From contig JAEZTC010000001.1 of assembly GCA_023421675.1 (NCBI GenBank), positions 186,001 through 250,000 on the forward strand: a stretch of DNA of 64,000 nt, written 5' to 3'. Positions 27,346-36,862 of the stretch are shown in pieces. Under the pieces are notes generated by a model that did no database searches, had not been told where the DNA came from, and worked only from the letters and a program-made list of their open reading frames with translations. How positions within the stretch are numbered: position 1 is the stretch's first letter; each line of letters begins with the position of its first letter. The stretch is from Bacillota bacterium (GTDB taxonomy: Bacteria; Bacillota; Clostridia; Acetivibrionales; JANLFN01). The position numbers were made by a program, and so were the translations under genes.

Positions 27346-27762
27346 TTACATAACCTTATTGTAATGATTAAAGAAAACTATATATAAAACAGTCTGCAAA
27401 AGAATAGCTCCAACCATGGATAGAATTATAACCATGTCTACATTGGCAATGGCTAAGCCTGCTGTAACAAAATAAAGAATTTGTGTCATGACGTTATGTG
27501 TCTGAGCTTTTGCCTTGTTTCTAACCGAAATATTTCTTTCATCATTAACTTCAATGTCCTTTTTCCGTTTTACTTCGGGATACTTTTTTTCAATTGCGGT
27601 TGAAATAACCATTGCGGCCGATCCTCCGAAAATGCCTGCACCAACACCCATAAGAATACCTGATAATTTTTCTGCTGAAGCACCCTTAAGAACAAATCCA
27701 GCTATTGCAATAATTATGCCAGCCACTGCAAGCAGCACATATAATAACATTTTATTTTTCAT
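27346..27762 (-). CDS. Small membrane protein, DUF2178-like
   Basis: About 138 residues with four predicted membrane helices arranged as two hairpins (LLYVLLAVAGIIIAIAGFVL, GILMGVGAGIFGGSAAMVI; then ILYFVTAGLAIANV and MVIILSMVGAILLQTVLYI). The cytosolic loop carries DERNISVRNKAKAQTHN, the conserved feature of DUF2178-type proteins. The ATG at 27762 overlaps the end of the upstream XRE regulator gene by eleven bases. A GAGGAG ribosome site lies within that gene, so the two form a coupled pair. XRE-plus-membrane-protein pairs of this kind are common in Firmicutes; the function is unknown. Confidence 0.78.
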   Translation of the reverse strand: MKNKMLLYVLLAVAGIIIAIAGFVLKGASAEKLSGILMGVGAGIFGGSAAMVISTAIEKKYPEVKRKKDIEVNDERNISVRNKAKAQTHNVMTQILYFVTAGLAIANVDMVIILSMVGAILLQTVLYIVFFNHYNKVM

Positions 27763-27964
27763 TACACTGCTCCTCCTCATATATAAAAATTTCTTCAATG
27801 GACAAATTAAACATTTTGGCAATTTTAAACGCAAGTAAAATTGAAGGATTATATCGTCCGCTTTCCAACGAACTTATTGTCTGCCTTGATACTTCAAGTT
27901 TTTCAGCAAGTTCTTCCTGGGTAAGTCCATTTTGCTTTCTTATTTCTTCAAGTCGGTTTTTCAA
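27752..27964 (-). CDS. XRE/Cro-CI-type small transcriptional regulator
   Basis: A 70-residue protein that is almost entirely a helix-turn-helix: RLEEIRKQNGLTQEELAEKL, then EVSRQTISSLESGRYNPSIL. This is the YozG/YgzD type that has no ligand domain. It is followed by, and overlaps, the DUF2178-like membrane-protein gene, which it probably controls along with itself. The ribosome binding site AGGGATAAT is near the start. Confidence 0.9.
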   Translation of the reverse strand: MKNRLEEIRKQNGLTQEELAEKLEVSRQTISSLESGRYNPSILLAFKIAKMFNLSIEEIFIYEEEQCNEK

Positions 27965-28115
27965 ACATTATCCCTCCGATGACAAGTCTGCTTTACATTT
28001 TTATTTTAGCAACCTGTTTACTCAATGTCAAGCTAACTTTACATTTACATTATAAATATATTCGTGTTATTATTAATAAAATATAAGGATAAATTTGCTA
28101 ATAGGGGGTTACAAA

Positions 28116-28571
28116 ATGCAGGTAAACAATTTTAGAGAAACAGTTGAATTCTTTTATAGCTCTTTGCTTAAAACCAACTCTGGAAAAACAGGTGTAAAAA
28201 TAAGTTCAGACAAGTGGAGTTTAAAAGAGATAATAGGTCATCTTGTCGATTCTGCATCAAATAATCACCAGAGGTTTGTAAGGCTTCAATTTGGGGATCT
28301 AAGAGATTTCCCGGCATATGACGGGGAAGATTGGATTAGGGTTCAGGGTTACAACAAAATGGAGTGGGAACTGCTTATCAAGCTATGGCATTATTATAAC
28401 CTGGCTTTACTGAATATTATTGAAAATATTGATAATAAAGCTTTATCCAATGAATGGATTGGTATTGATATTAGAATATCATTAGAAGATCTGATAATAG
28501 ATTATTACAGGCATATGAACGTACATATAAAGCATTTCACCGAAAGACAGTCAGAGCTTGAAAATATATAG
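28116..28571 (+). CDS. DinB-family protein
   Basis: A 151-residue four-helix-bundle protein of the DinB/YfiT group. Visible metal-ligand-like positions include the early LKEIIGHLVDSASNNHQRF segment (His and neighbouring polar residues) and the C-terminal YYRHMNVHIKHF histidines. Members act as metal-dependent thiol-linked transferases or hydrolases (bacillithiol or similar), but the substrate here is unknown. The ATG at 28116 follows AGGGGGT; the frame is open seven codons upstream without a ribosome binding site. It is the first of three close small genes (DinB, PPOX, GNAT) read together. Confidence 0.85.
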   Translation: MQVNNFRETVEFFYSSLLKTNSGKTGVKISSDKWSLKEIIGHLVDSASNNHQRFVRLQFGDLRDFPAYDGEDWIRVQGYNKMEWELLIKLWHYYNLALLNIIENIDNKALSNEWIGIDIRISLEDLIIDYYRHMNVHIKHFTERQSELENI

Positions 28572-28588
28572 TAAAAGGGGGCTATGGT

Positions 28589-29050
28589 ATGAGAAGGGTA
28601 GATAAGGAAATTACTGATACACATGTTATGGAAGAGATACTTAATAAGGCTGATGTTATAAGAATAGCTATGGTAGATGGGGATGAGCCATATATTGTTG
28701 CCATGAATCATGTATATCTTGATGGTTGTATTTATATGCATTCTGCAAAAGAAGGCAGAAAAATTGATGTGCTGAAAAGAAACAGCAGGGTGGCATTTGA
28801 AGTTGACACCGATGTGGAAATAGTACTCAGAGAAGAAGCCTGCAGTTGTACAACAAAATACAGAAGTGTTGTAGGAATAGGCAATTCAGTATTGATTGAT
28901 GATGCAAAAGTGAAGAAAACTGTGCTTGATGAAATAATGAAGAAGCATACAACTAGAGTAGCTTTCGAATACCCCGAAAAAGTATTTGAACGGACTTTGA
29001 TTATTAAGATAGACATAGATTCCATGACAGGTAAAAAGTCAGGTTTCTAA
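28589..29050 (+). CDS. Pyridoxamine 5'-phosphate oxidase-family / NimA-like flavoprotein
   Basis: A 153-residue split-barrel protein. The start (VIRIAMVDGDEPYIVAMNHV) and the CIYMHSAKEGRKIDVLKRN segment are typical of the FMN-binding NimA/PPOX group, and VAFEVDTD follows. These proteins bind FMN or related cofactors and reduce small substrates such as nitroimidazoles; the true substrate is not known. Ribosome binding site AAGGGGG is seven bases before the ATG. It lies 17 bases after the DinB gene and 17 bases before the GNAT gene start, so the three are one operon. Confidence 0.87.
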   Translation: MRRVDKEITDTHVMEEILNKADVIRIAMVDGDEPYIVAMNHVYLDGCIYMHSAKEGRKIDVLKRNSRVAFEVDTDVEIVLREEACSCTTKYRSVVGIGNSVLIDDAKVKKTVLDEIMKKHTTRVAFEYPEKVFERTLIIKIDIDSMTGKKSGF

Positions 29051-29067
29051 ATTTGGGGGTATGCCAG

Positions 29068-29478
29068 ATGCAAATTGAATATGTCAAAGAACTTCCGTCA
29101 CTTGAAGATTACAAGATGTTGAGGGATGCTGTCGGATGGGGGCATTCAGATGATGCTTCAATGCAAAATGGTATTAATGGTTCCTGCTATTCCGTGCTTG
29201 CAAAGAGTGAAGGTAAAACCATAGGAATGGGAAGGGTCTTTGGTGATGGAGGCGCCTTCTTTATAGTTGCAGATATAGTAGTCATACCTGAGTTTCAACA
29301 AAAGGGTATCGGAAAAATAATAGTACGAATGATTGTGGAGTGGCTTAAAAACAATTGTCCTAAGAATGGCCGTGTATGGTTGTTTGCTGCTAAAGGGCGA
29401 GAAAGCTTTTATGAACAGTTTGGCTTTTTCAGAAGGCCAACTGAAGATTTCGGAGCTGGTATGCAGCTGGATATATAG
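29068..29478 (+). CDS. GNAT-family N-acetyltransferase
   Basis: A 136-residue acetyl-CoA-dependent acyltransferase. The core contains VIPEFQQKGIGKIIVRMIVE, the R/Q-x-x-G-x-G/A acetyl-CoA pyrophosphate loop (here Q-x-x-G-I-G), and a C-terminal GRESFYEQFGFFRRP typical of small GNATs. The ATG at 29068 is preferred because GGGGGT at 29055-29060 is a good ribosome site for it; a TTG at 29053 lies in front of that site. It is the last gene of the DinB-PPOX-GNAT operon and is followed by a terminator. Confidence 0.88.
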   Translation: MQIEYVKELPSLEDYKMLRDAVGWGHSDDASMQNGINGSCYSVLAKSEGKTIGMGRVFGDGGAFFIVADIVVIPEFQQKGIGKIIVRMIVEWLKNNCPKNGRVWLFAAKGRESFYEQFGFFRRPTEDFGAGMQLDI

Positions 29479-29495
29479 CTAAATAATCTTTATTA

Positions 29496-29526
29496 AACCT
29501 GACACTGAATGTGTCGGGTTTTTGTG
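29496..29526 (+). terminator. Terminator after the GNAT gene
   Basis: AACCTGACAC-TGAAT-GTGTCGGGTT hairpin followed by TTTTT. Confidence 0.8.
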
Positions 29527-29576
29527 TTATTATGGAATTAGGAATAATGAAATCAAGTGAAAGGAAAGATTGCTGT

Positions 29577-30506
29577 ATGAAGCTTGAAAGGCTGCTCGCT
29601 ATTATAACTTATCTTTTAAATCATCAAAAAGTAAAAGCACAGGAACTTGCCGATAAATTTGAGGTATCTGTAAGGACTATTTACAGGGATGTTGATACCA
29701 TATCCAGAGCAGGAATACCCGTAACAACCTTTCAGGGTGCTGATGGCGGTATTGGTATTGTAGAAGGTTACAAGCTTGATAAAAACCTGCTTACAAGTGA
29801 AGATGTATTGAGCATACTTGCCGGTCTGAAAGGGCTAAACAGTATAAACGAAGATATAAAAATAAAGATACTTATTGAGAAGCTTTCAAGCATTGCAAAT
29901 AAATCTGATTACATAACTACCGGAAATGAAATATTGATAGACCTGTCTTCGTGGAATAAGAATGATAAGCTGGCTACACTTATAAAAGATATTAAACGGG
30001 CAATTCATGAAAAGAGGTTTATCACTTTTTCTTATTATGGAGGTACAAGTGAAACTGTTTCTGAAAGAAAAGTTGAACCGTATGTAATTGTTTTCAAGGA
30101 TTCTCATTGGTACCTTTACGCCTTTTGCCTGCTGAGAAATGATTTCAGGCTTTTCAAGATTAGAAGAATGAATGAACTTGTTGTTTCAGACTCTGTTTTT
30201 GTGTCCCGTCAATACTCAATTGAGAGTGTTGAATGGGATGGAGATATCCCAAAGGGTGAAGATCAAACAGCTGTGTTGCTGTTTGATAAATGTATGAAAT
30301 ATGCTGTAAGTGATGTTTTTGATATGGACAACCGTGAAATTTTAAAAAATGGAAAAATTAAGGTATCATTTAACCTTACTGAAGAATCATGGGTTTATGG
30401 GTTCATTCTTGGATTTGGAGACAAGGTTGAGGTTGTTGAGCCTCCTGAACTGCGGGAGAAAATAAGAGATATTGCAAAAAGCATATATGATAAATATATA
30501 AAATAA
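29577..30506 (+). CDS. HTH/WYL-domain transcriptional regulator
   Basis: A 309-residue regulator. The N-terminal HTH_11 domain is MKLERLLAIITYLLNHQKVK followed by VSVRTIYRDVDTISRAGIP. The central WYL domain (FITFSYYGGTSETVSERKVEP, then DSHWYLYAFC) senses nucleotides or other ligands, and a WCX-type C-terminal part follows. The ATG at 29577 follows AAAGGAAAG and matches the usual N terminus; the frame is open earlier within the terminator region of the GNAT gene. Its targets are not evident. The convergent MATE gene ends seven bases away. Confidence 0.9.
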   Translation: MKLERLLAIITYLLNHQKVKAQELADKFEVSVRTIYRDVDTISRAGIPVTTFQGADGGIGIVEGYKLDKNLLTSEDVLSILAGLKGLNSINEDIKIKILIEKLSSIANKSDYITTGNEILIDLSSWNKNDKLATLIKDIKRAIHEKRFITFSYYGGTSETVSERKVEPYVIVFKDSHWYLYAFCLLRNDFRLFKIRRMNELVVSDSVFVSRQYSIESVEWDGDIPKGEDQTAVLLFDKCMKYAVSDVFDMDNREILKNGKIKVSFNLTEESWVYGFILGFGDKVEVVEPPELREKIRDIAKSIYDKYIK

Positions 30507-30513
30507 TCAGGTT

Positions 30514-31884
30514 CTATGTTCTCCTTTTGGGAATGGCTGAAACCCATTTTATACGCAGTAATAAAATAGTTGTTATTAAAGCGGCGGTATAGTTTGAAAA
30601 CAGATTACCCCAAAATACTGAATAATAGCTTAAGGTGTGCTCTGTGGCCAATATAAAGATATACCTTAGTAACCATACCCGTAAAATACTCATAACCAAA
30701 GGTAATTTGGTCCTTCCAAGGCCTATAAATGCACCCTGCTGAACCATACAAATTCCAAAGCCGACAACTGAATAAGTGTAAATGTGCAGCGCCTTATCAG
30801 CTATTTCAAGAACTTCCTTTTGACGGGTAAACAAGGTAGTAATATGAGAAGATAACGGAACTATTAATGCAATAAGGAATACTGCGGTAACGGCACTTAA
30901 AAAACAGCCCGCAATACATGATTTTCGTGCTTTATCACCCTGACCGGCTCCAATATTCATACTTACCATTGTAGTTACGGCTGCTCCAAAAGATGAGGGA
31001 AGTATGAAACAAATTATAGAAATGTTATTTGCAATTCCCTGTCCGTTAAGTACTATTGGACCATACTTTTGTACCTCATTGTTAATTAGATAAAAACCCA
31101 GATTAAGCATCATATTTGATAAAACTGACGGAACGCCTACTCTGATTAAGTCTCTTATTATATCTGATTTAAACCTGAAACCTTTTAGTTGAAGTTTATC
31201 TTCGCTCTTTTTAATAAAGAGCTCATAGTACATCCATATACTAATTAACAGATTTGCAGCAAGTGATGCCATAACAGAACCAACTATACCCCAATTAAAG
31301 CCTGCAATAAATAATGCATTAAAAAGTATTTTCAATATAAGCATGAGTACCATTCTTATGAGGGTAGCTTCTGGTTTACCGTTTGCATTTTTAATTGCAT
31401 TATATATTGATTCAAGAAATAAAAACGGCAGCACAAGGGAATTTAAAGCAAGGTATACAAATACATCATGCGATATCAAGGCGTTTACGCTCCCTGAAAT
31501 AGGGAATGATAAAGCTAGCAGAACAGGGGCAGTAATGCATCCAAGCAGAAAGCCGAAAATAACAATTTGAGTTGAAACATTTCTTGCATCATCAAAATCG
31601 CCTCTGCCGTTTGATTGGCCTATAAGAGCCATTCCTGCAACACTTAGGCCTTGTGCTATTGCGACTATAATATTTATTATAGGGACACAGTATGTAACCG
31701 AACTGGCAGCCTCTGTGCCAACAATATTGTTTATAAAAAGTCCATCCATTACAGGCATCATAGATTGTACCAGACCCATCATAAGCGTAGGTACAGAGAG
31801 CATAATAATGGTTTTTGTTATGTTGCCATTCAATATTAAATTACGTCTTTGTTCTATATTTTGTTGCAGCAAATTAAAGCGCAT
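30514..31884 (-). CDS. MATE-family multidrug efflux transporter
   Basis: About 456 residues with twelve membrane helices in two repeats. The first repeat begins TIIMLSVPTLMMGLVQSMMP, the standard MATE entry (SxPxxxxxxxxxxxxxxDG-type), with DGLFINNIVG next. The second repeat begins LIRVGVPSVLSNMMLNLGFY. It exports cationic compounds using Na+ or H+. The ATG at 31884 fits family N termini; a TTG at 31902 would add six residues and neither has a strong ribosome site. It is monocistronic and convergent with the WYL regulator. Confidence 0.9.
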   Translation of the reverse strand: MRFNLLQQNIEQRRNLILNGNITKTIIMLSVPTLMMGLVQSMMPVMDGLFINNIVGTEAASSVTYCVPIINIIVAIAQGLSVAGMALIGQSNGRGDFDDARNVSTQIVIFGFLLGCITAPVLLALSFPISGSVNALISHDVFVYLALNSLVLPFLFLESIYNAIKNANGKPEATLIRMVLMLILKILFNALFIAGFNWGIVGSVMASLAANLLISIWMYYELFIKKSEDKLQLKGFRFKSDIIRDLIRVGVPSVLSNMMLNLGFYLINNEVQKYGPIVLNGQGIANNISIICFILPSSFGAAVTTMVSMNIGAGQGDKARKSCIAGCFLSAVTAVFLIALIVPLSSHITTLFTRQKEVLEIADKALHIYTYSVVGFGICMVQQGAFIGLGRTKLPLVMSILRVWLLRYIFILATEHTLSYYSVFWGNLFSNYTAALITTILLLRIKWVSAIPKRRT

Positions 31885-32072
31885 TATAAAGCCAGCTTTC
31901 AAACTAAATTATATTACTTTAGTATTAAAAAATCCTTCTAACGATTATACGCTTACATCAAAGGACGGTCAAGTTATATACATACATTGGTATAATTTCA
32001 GGAAGGTATTTAATTCATATTTAGAAAGGTTCTAAGATTTATTAGATATAAATCCAAAATATGAGCAATAGG

Positions 32073-32870
32073 TTATTCTGTTCTGACAGGTCTGAATCCA
32101 AAACTGTTGTGTGCATATGATGGATCGCAGCTGACAAAAAAGCCGGACTGTAATACGAAAGCAATATCATAGCAGCTTCCACCACGGGCAATGCGGTGAG
32201 AATCACCATAGGTATCATAACACCATTCCCATACATTACCTGCCATATCATACAGGTCAAGGGCGTTAGGCAACCTACTTTTTATGGGAGAAGTAGTCAT
32301 GTTGCTGTTATCTTCGTAGCAGGCAACTTTTTGAGTTTCCATTTTATTCTGATAATTTTTGCTTGCTCCGCTGGCATAATTTCCGGGAGTCCATGTGCTT
32401 CCGTCTATGTATCTTGCAGCTAATTCCCATTCCATACTGGTAGGCAGGCGAAACCCTTTTGCGCTTGAAGCAATAGTAATATTGGCATTATCGGTTATAC
32501 TCAATGCCTCTGAAGATCGGGCAACCTCATTGTTACAAAGATATACACATGTAAGTTCAGTATTATTAAGCATGTTGTAATATTCTGTAAGGGCATTGCA
32601 TGCAGCTATGGCATCCCACCAGTTAAGCATGGTTACCGGTTGTGTTTTGTATCCTGTATTGGTACTTCCATTCATTCCGTCATTTTTAAATAGATAACTA
32701 TTATGAGTCGCCCATTGAAGCAGGTTTGTCCAGAATTCGTATGTCACAGGTGTTTCAGCCATCAGAAACGGATAATTCACGGTAGTACAAATGTTATCAT
32801 CATTTATTCCTACAGGAAAGCTTATAGCTCCTGGGACTCGGTTTAAGTATAAAGGGAATTTATCAGCCAC
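32073..32870 (-). CDS. Formylglycine-generating-enzyme (FGE/SUMF1) fold protein
   Basis: A 265-residue protein with the FGE-sulfatase fold: PFLMAETPVTYEFWTNLLQW, RLPTSMEWELAARYIDGS, LDLYDMAGNVWEWCYDTYGD, IARGGSCYD, and the ending FGFRPVRTE. True formylglycine-generating enzymes use a Cys pair in a C-x(4)-C arrangement near the RGGSW motif. Here the motif is RGGSCYDIAF followed later by VSCDPSY, so the usual pair is not evident and this is probably a non-catalytic or different-substrate member. No signal peptide and no sulfatase gene nearby. Its role is unknown. Confidence 0.8.
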   Translation of the reverse strand: MADKFPLYLNRVPGAISFPVGINDDNICTTVNYPFLMAETPVTYEFWTNLLQWATHNSYLFKNDGMNGSTNTGYKTQPVTMLNWWDAIAACNALTEYYNMLNNTELTCVYLCNNEVARSSEALSITDNANITIASSAKGFRLPTSMEWELAARYIDGSTWTPGNYASGASKNYQNKMETQKVACYEDNSNMTTSPIKSRLPNALDLYDMAGNVWEWCYDTYGDSHRIARGGSCYDIAFVLQSGFFVSCDPSYAHNSFGFRPVRTE

Positions 32871-33021
32871 GTATATACTCCTTGTGTATCATTTAATTTT
32901 TGCCAGAATAACATACAAAAAAATACATGTCAAGATTTATGCCCCGAACATGAAATATTAATTATTCCACTTAACTTAATAATCAGTGTGATTTTAATTA
33001 TAATTGTTTCTGAATATAACA

Positions 33022-33052
33022 AAAACTCAAGGGCGTAATGCCCTTGAGTTTT
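33022..33052. terminator. Terminator of the PFOR gene
   Basis: Perfect stem AAAACTCAAGGGC / GCCCTTGAGTTTT with loop GTAAT. On the minus strand it follows PFOR; symmetric, so it can work in both directions. Confidence 0.85.
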
Positions 33053-33068
33053 AATGTTTTATAGCTTC

Positions 33069-36000
33069 TTATTTATAAAGCTCAACTAACCTTAATAAGT
33101 GCTCGTAACGATCCATAGCCGCTTTCTCGGAATCCTTGAAGAGCTTTTCTGCACGATCCGGGAACGCTATTGACAAACGAGTGTAACGAGTTTCGTTCTT
33201 GAGGAAGTCCTGGTAAGTTCCATCACCTGGCTTGGAAGTCAAAGTGAATGGGTTCTTGCCTTCTGCCTTAAGAGCAGGATTGAAGGAGAACAGATTCCAG
33301 TAACCGGAAGAAACAGCCTTCTTCATTTCATCCTGACAGTGGTTCATACCGCCCTTAACTCCGTGGAGTTCACAAGGAGCGTAGCAGATTATCAGGGATG
33401 GTCCCTTATAAGCTTCTGCTTCAGCAAGAACTTTAACTGTTTGAGCAGGGTTTGCACCAAGAGCAATCTGTGCTACATAAACATATCCATAGCTCATAGC
33501 TATTTCAGCGAGGCTCTTCTTACCGATATCCTTACCTGATGCAGCAAACTGGCAAACTTCACCGATGTTTGAAGCCTTGGATAACTGTCCGCCTGTATTT
33601 GAATACATTTCTGTATCAAATACCATGATGTTTACATCTTCACCGGATGCGATTACGTGGTCGAGTCCGCCGAAGCCGATATCATATGCCCATCCGTCAC
33701 CACCGAGAACCCATACGGATTTCTTAGCAAGGTATTGTTTTTTCGTAAGAACTTCTTTTGCAAGTTCAGATCCTGATTTCTCCAGTTCTGCAACCAACGC
33801 TGCGGTAGCAGGTGTGTTTTCTTTTGTGTTTTCTTTTGTTTCGATAAATTTAACAGCAGCAGCTTTTAACTCAGCAGATGCTTCGCCAGAAGCAGCAAGC
33901 TTCTCAATCTTTGCAATTGCCTGTTCACGAAGAACCTTCTGTCCAAGATACATACCAAAACCGTGTTCTGCGTTATCTTCAAACAATGAGTTTGCCCAAG
34001 CAGGACCCTTGTTTGTATCTTTGTTTACTGTAAATGGACTTGTTGCAGCAGGATTTCCCCAGATGGATGAACATCCTGTAGCATTTGAAATATACATTTG
34101 CTCACCGAACAACTGAGTCAACAGGCGAGCATATGATGTTTCAGCACATCCTGCGCAGCTTCCTGAGAACTCGAGAAGCGGCTGGTTGAACTGAGAACCC
34201 TTAACTGTGGTTTCAGCTGGAACTCCAGGCTTCTTACCAACGTTAGCAACCAAATAGTCGAATACCGGCTGCTGGTCTGCCTGTGATTCCTGTGATACCA
34301 TCTTAATAGCTTTTCCCTTTGTAGGACATACTGTAACACATTCGCCGCATCCCATACAATCTAAAGGAGTTACGCTCATTGTGAATTTATAATCACTAGC
34401 CTTTGGCTTAGTATCAGCAAGCTTTGTATTGGCAGGAGCTGCTTTAACTTCTTCAGCGTCTAACATAAATGGACGTATAGTTGCATGTGAACAAACGAAT
34501 GAACACATATTACACTGTAAACATTCACTTGCAGTCCATTCAGGAACATTAACAGCAGTTCCACGTTTCTCATATGCAGAAGCGCCAAGTTCGAATTCAC
34601 CGTTTGCATTTTCAGCAAAAGCGGATACAGGAAGGCTGTCACCATCCATTAAAGCAATTGGATTAAGAAGGTCTTTAACCATTTTAACTGTGTTTGGACG
34701 GCCTTTGAGTTCAGCAGCAGGAGCATCAGCTTCAGGATTAGACCATGAAGCAGGAACCTCTACCTTGTGAATTGCAGTTAAACCTGCATCAATTGCTTTG
34801 TAGTTCATTTCTACAACTGCATCACCCTTCTTGCTGTAGGATTTCTTTGCAGCTTCTTTCATGAACTTAATTGCATCATCGATTGGCATTACATTTGCCA
34901 ATTTGAAGAATGCTGATTGAAGTATTGTATTGGTACGTTTACCCATACCAATTTCAATAGCTTTATCAATAGCGTTTATTGTATATAACTGAATCTTATT
35001 GTCTGCGATATATTTCTTTGCAGCAGCATTCAGTTTTGTATCCAATTCTTCATCAGACCACTGGCAGTTAATCATGAAGATTCCGCCTGGTTTTACATCC
35101 TGTACCATCTTGAAGCCTTTAACAACATAAGATGGGTTATGGCATGCAACGAAGTCAGCCTGATTTATATAATATGGACTCCTGATTGGCTTGTCACCGA
35201 ATCTGAGATGTGAGATTGTTACACCGCCTGTTTTCTTGGAGTCATACTGGAAATATGCCTGTATATACTTATCAGTATGGTCACCGATAACTTTTGTAGA
35301 GTTCTTGTTGGCACCAACGGTACCGTCTCCGCCAAGACCCCAGAACTTACATTCAACTGTACCTGCTGCAGCGGTGATAGGAGCTGGCTTAATCTCAGGC
35401 AAGCTTAAGTATGTTACATCGTCAACTATACCGAGAGTGAAACGTTTCTTAGGATCAGCCTTCTTAAGCTCTGTATAAACAGCAAATGCTGATGAAGGAG
35501 GAGTATCCTTGGAACCAAGTCCGTAACGTCCGTTAGTTACTATAATATCATTGAGTCCTGCTTCACGAAGAGTTGTAGCAACATCAAGGTATAAAGGATC
35601 ACCCAATGCACCAGGCTCTTTTGTACGGTCAAGAACAGCAACTTTCTTAGCTGTTTTTGGAAGTACCTTAAGAAGTGCACTTGAAACCCATGGACGATAC
35701 AAACGAACCTTGATAAGTCCAACTTTTTCACCTGCAGCTGTCAAGTAATCTATAACTTCTTCAGCTACATCACAGAAGGAACCCATTGCAACAATTACAC
35801 GATCAGCATCTGGAGCTCCATAGTAGTTGAATAAATCATAATTAGTACCAAGCTTTGCATTAACCTTAGCCATGTATTTTTCAACAACAGCTGGCAATGC
35901 ATCATATGTCTTATTACATGCTTCACGATGCTGGAAGAATATATCTCCGTTTTCATGTGAACCACGCATTGCAGGGTGTTCAGGATTTAAAGAACCATCA

Positions 36001-36611
36001 CGGAAAGCCTTTACAGCATCCATGTTAGTCATTTCTTTAAGATCTGCATAGTCCCAAGTTTCAATTTTCTGAACTTCGTGGGATGTACGGAAACCATCGA
36101 AGAAGTTAATGAATGGAATCTTTCCCTCAATTGTTGCAAGATGTGCAACTGCGGATAAATCCATTACTTCCTGTGGGTTTGATTCTGCTAACATAGCGAA
36201 ACCGGTCTGACGGCAAGCATAAACGTCACTATGGTCACCGAAGATATTCAATGCATGTGATGAAACTGTACGTGCAGATACATGGAATACACTTGGAAGA
36301 AGTTCACCGGCAATTTTGTACATATTAGGGATCATAAGAAGAAGACCCTGTGAAGCTGTAAATGTTGTAGTCATAGCACCGGCAGCAAGAGAACCGTGAA
36401 CAGTTCCTGCAGCACCTGCTTCAGACTGGAGTTCAACAACTTTAACCTGATTGCCGAAAATGTTTTCTCTGCCTGCAGCAGACCATTGGTCGACAGAATC
36501 AGCCATTGGGCTTGAAGGCGTAATCGGGTAGATGGCAGCAACGTCGGTAAATGCATACGACACATGAGCAGCGGCGGTGTTACCGTCCATTGATTGTTTC
36601 TTTCTTGACAT
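33069..36611 (-). CDS. nifJ: Pyruvate:ferredoxin (flavodoxin) oxidoreductase
   Basis: Central anaerobic enzyme that oxidises pyruvate plus CoA to acetyl-CoA and CO2 and reduces ferredoxin. The 1180-residue single-chain form has the N-terminal pyrimidine/substrate domain (AIYPITPSSPMADSVDQW), a gamma domain (FWGLGGDGTVGANKNSTK), and two [4Fe-4S] motifs (CLQCNMCSFVC and CMGCGECVTVC). In the C-terminal TPP domain are CAGCAETSYARLL and the GGDGWAYDIGFGG / NTGGQ pair that binds Mg-thiamine diphosphate. AGGAGGT precedes the ATG. It is monocistronic, with its own promoter and terminator, and is a likely electron source for the hydrogenase and possibly for the NifH-like reductase. Confidence 0.97.
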   Translation of the reverse strand: MSRKKQSMDGNTAAAHVSYAFTDVAAIYPITPSSPMADSVDQWSAAGRENIFGNQVKVVELQSEAGAAGTVHGSLAAGAMTTTFTASQGLLLMIPNMYKIAGELLPSVFHVSARTVSSHALNIFGDHSDVYACRQTGFAMLAESNPQEVMDLSAVAHLATIEGKIPFINFFDGFRTSHEVQKIETWDYADLKEMTNMDAVKAFRDGSLNPEHPAMRGSHENGDIFFQHREACNKTYDALPAVVEKYMAKVNAKLGTNYDLFNYYGAPDADRVIVAMGSFCDVAEEVIDYLTAAGEKVGLIKVRLYRPWVSSALLKVLPKTAKKVAVLDRTKEPGALGDPLYLDVATTLREAGLNDIIVTNGRYGLGSKDTPPSSAFAVYTELKKADPKKRFTLGIVDDVTYLSLPEIKPAPITAAAGTVECKFWGLGGDGTVGANKNSTKVIGDHTDKYIQAYFQYDSKKTGGVTISHLRFGDKPIRSPYYINQADFVACHNPSYVVKGFKMVQDVKPGGIFMINCQWSDEELDTKLNAAAKKYIADNKIQLYTINAIDKAIEIGMGKRTNTILQSAFFKLANVMPIDDAIKFMKEAAKKSYSKKGDAVVEMNYKAIDAGLTAIHKVEVPASWSNPEADAPAAELKGRPNTVKMVKDLLNPIALMDGDSLPVSAFAENANGEFELGASAYEKRGTAVNVPEWTASECLQCNMCSFVCSHATIRPFMLDAEEVKAAPANTKLADTKPKASDYKFTMSVTPLDCMGCGECVTVCPTKGKAIKMVSQESQADQQPVFDYLVANVGKKPGVPAETTVKGSQFNQPLLEFSGSCAGCAETSYARLLTQLFGEQMYISNATGCSSIWGNPAATSPFTVNKDTNKGPAWANSLFEDNAEHGFGMYLGQKVLREQAIAKIEKLAASGEASAELKAAAVKFIETKENTKENTPATAALVAELEKSGSELAKEVLTKKQYLAKKSVWVLGGDGWAYDIGFGGLDHVIASGEDVNIMVFDTEMYSNTGGQLSKASNIGEVCQFAASGKDIGKKSLAEIAMSYGYVYVAQIALGANPAQTVKVLAEAEAYKGPSLIICYAPCELHGVKGGMNHCQDEMKKAVSSGYWNLFSFNPALKAEGKNPFTLTSKPGDGTYQDFLKNETRYTRLSIAFPDRAEKLFKDSEKAAMDRYEHLLRLVELYK

Positions 36612-36675
36612 AAATTCTGACCTCCTGTTAGTTATATATAAGTTAATGTACTTTTAGATAAATTAACTCTGTACT

Positions 36676-36719
36676 TTGTATACAATATTTATTTTACCAC
36701 AAATGATAACCCGAGACAA
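36676..36719 (-). promoter_or_regulatory. PFOR promoter and TTGTATACAA palindrome
   Basis: Minus strand: TTGTCT (36719-36714), 17-base spacer, TAAAAT (36696-36691). The palindrome TTGTATACAA (36676-36685) falls at the expected transcription start and recurs upstream of the hydrogenase gene. Confidence 0.55.
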
Positions 36720-36862
36720 TTTAATGGACCAAAATTTTTAATAAATAATTAAATTTTTAACAATAACATAAATATAAGTCAGGAACGTTGACAATTTAAG
36801 GTAATGTGTTATTGTAAGTTTTAGGGTAACAAACCTATTTTACCATAAGGAAGGTAATTTGT

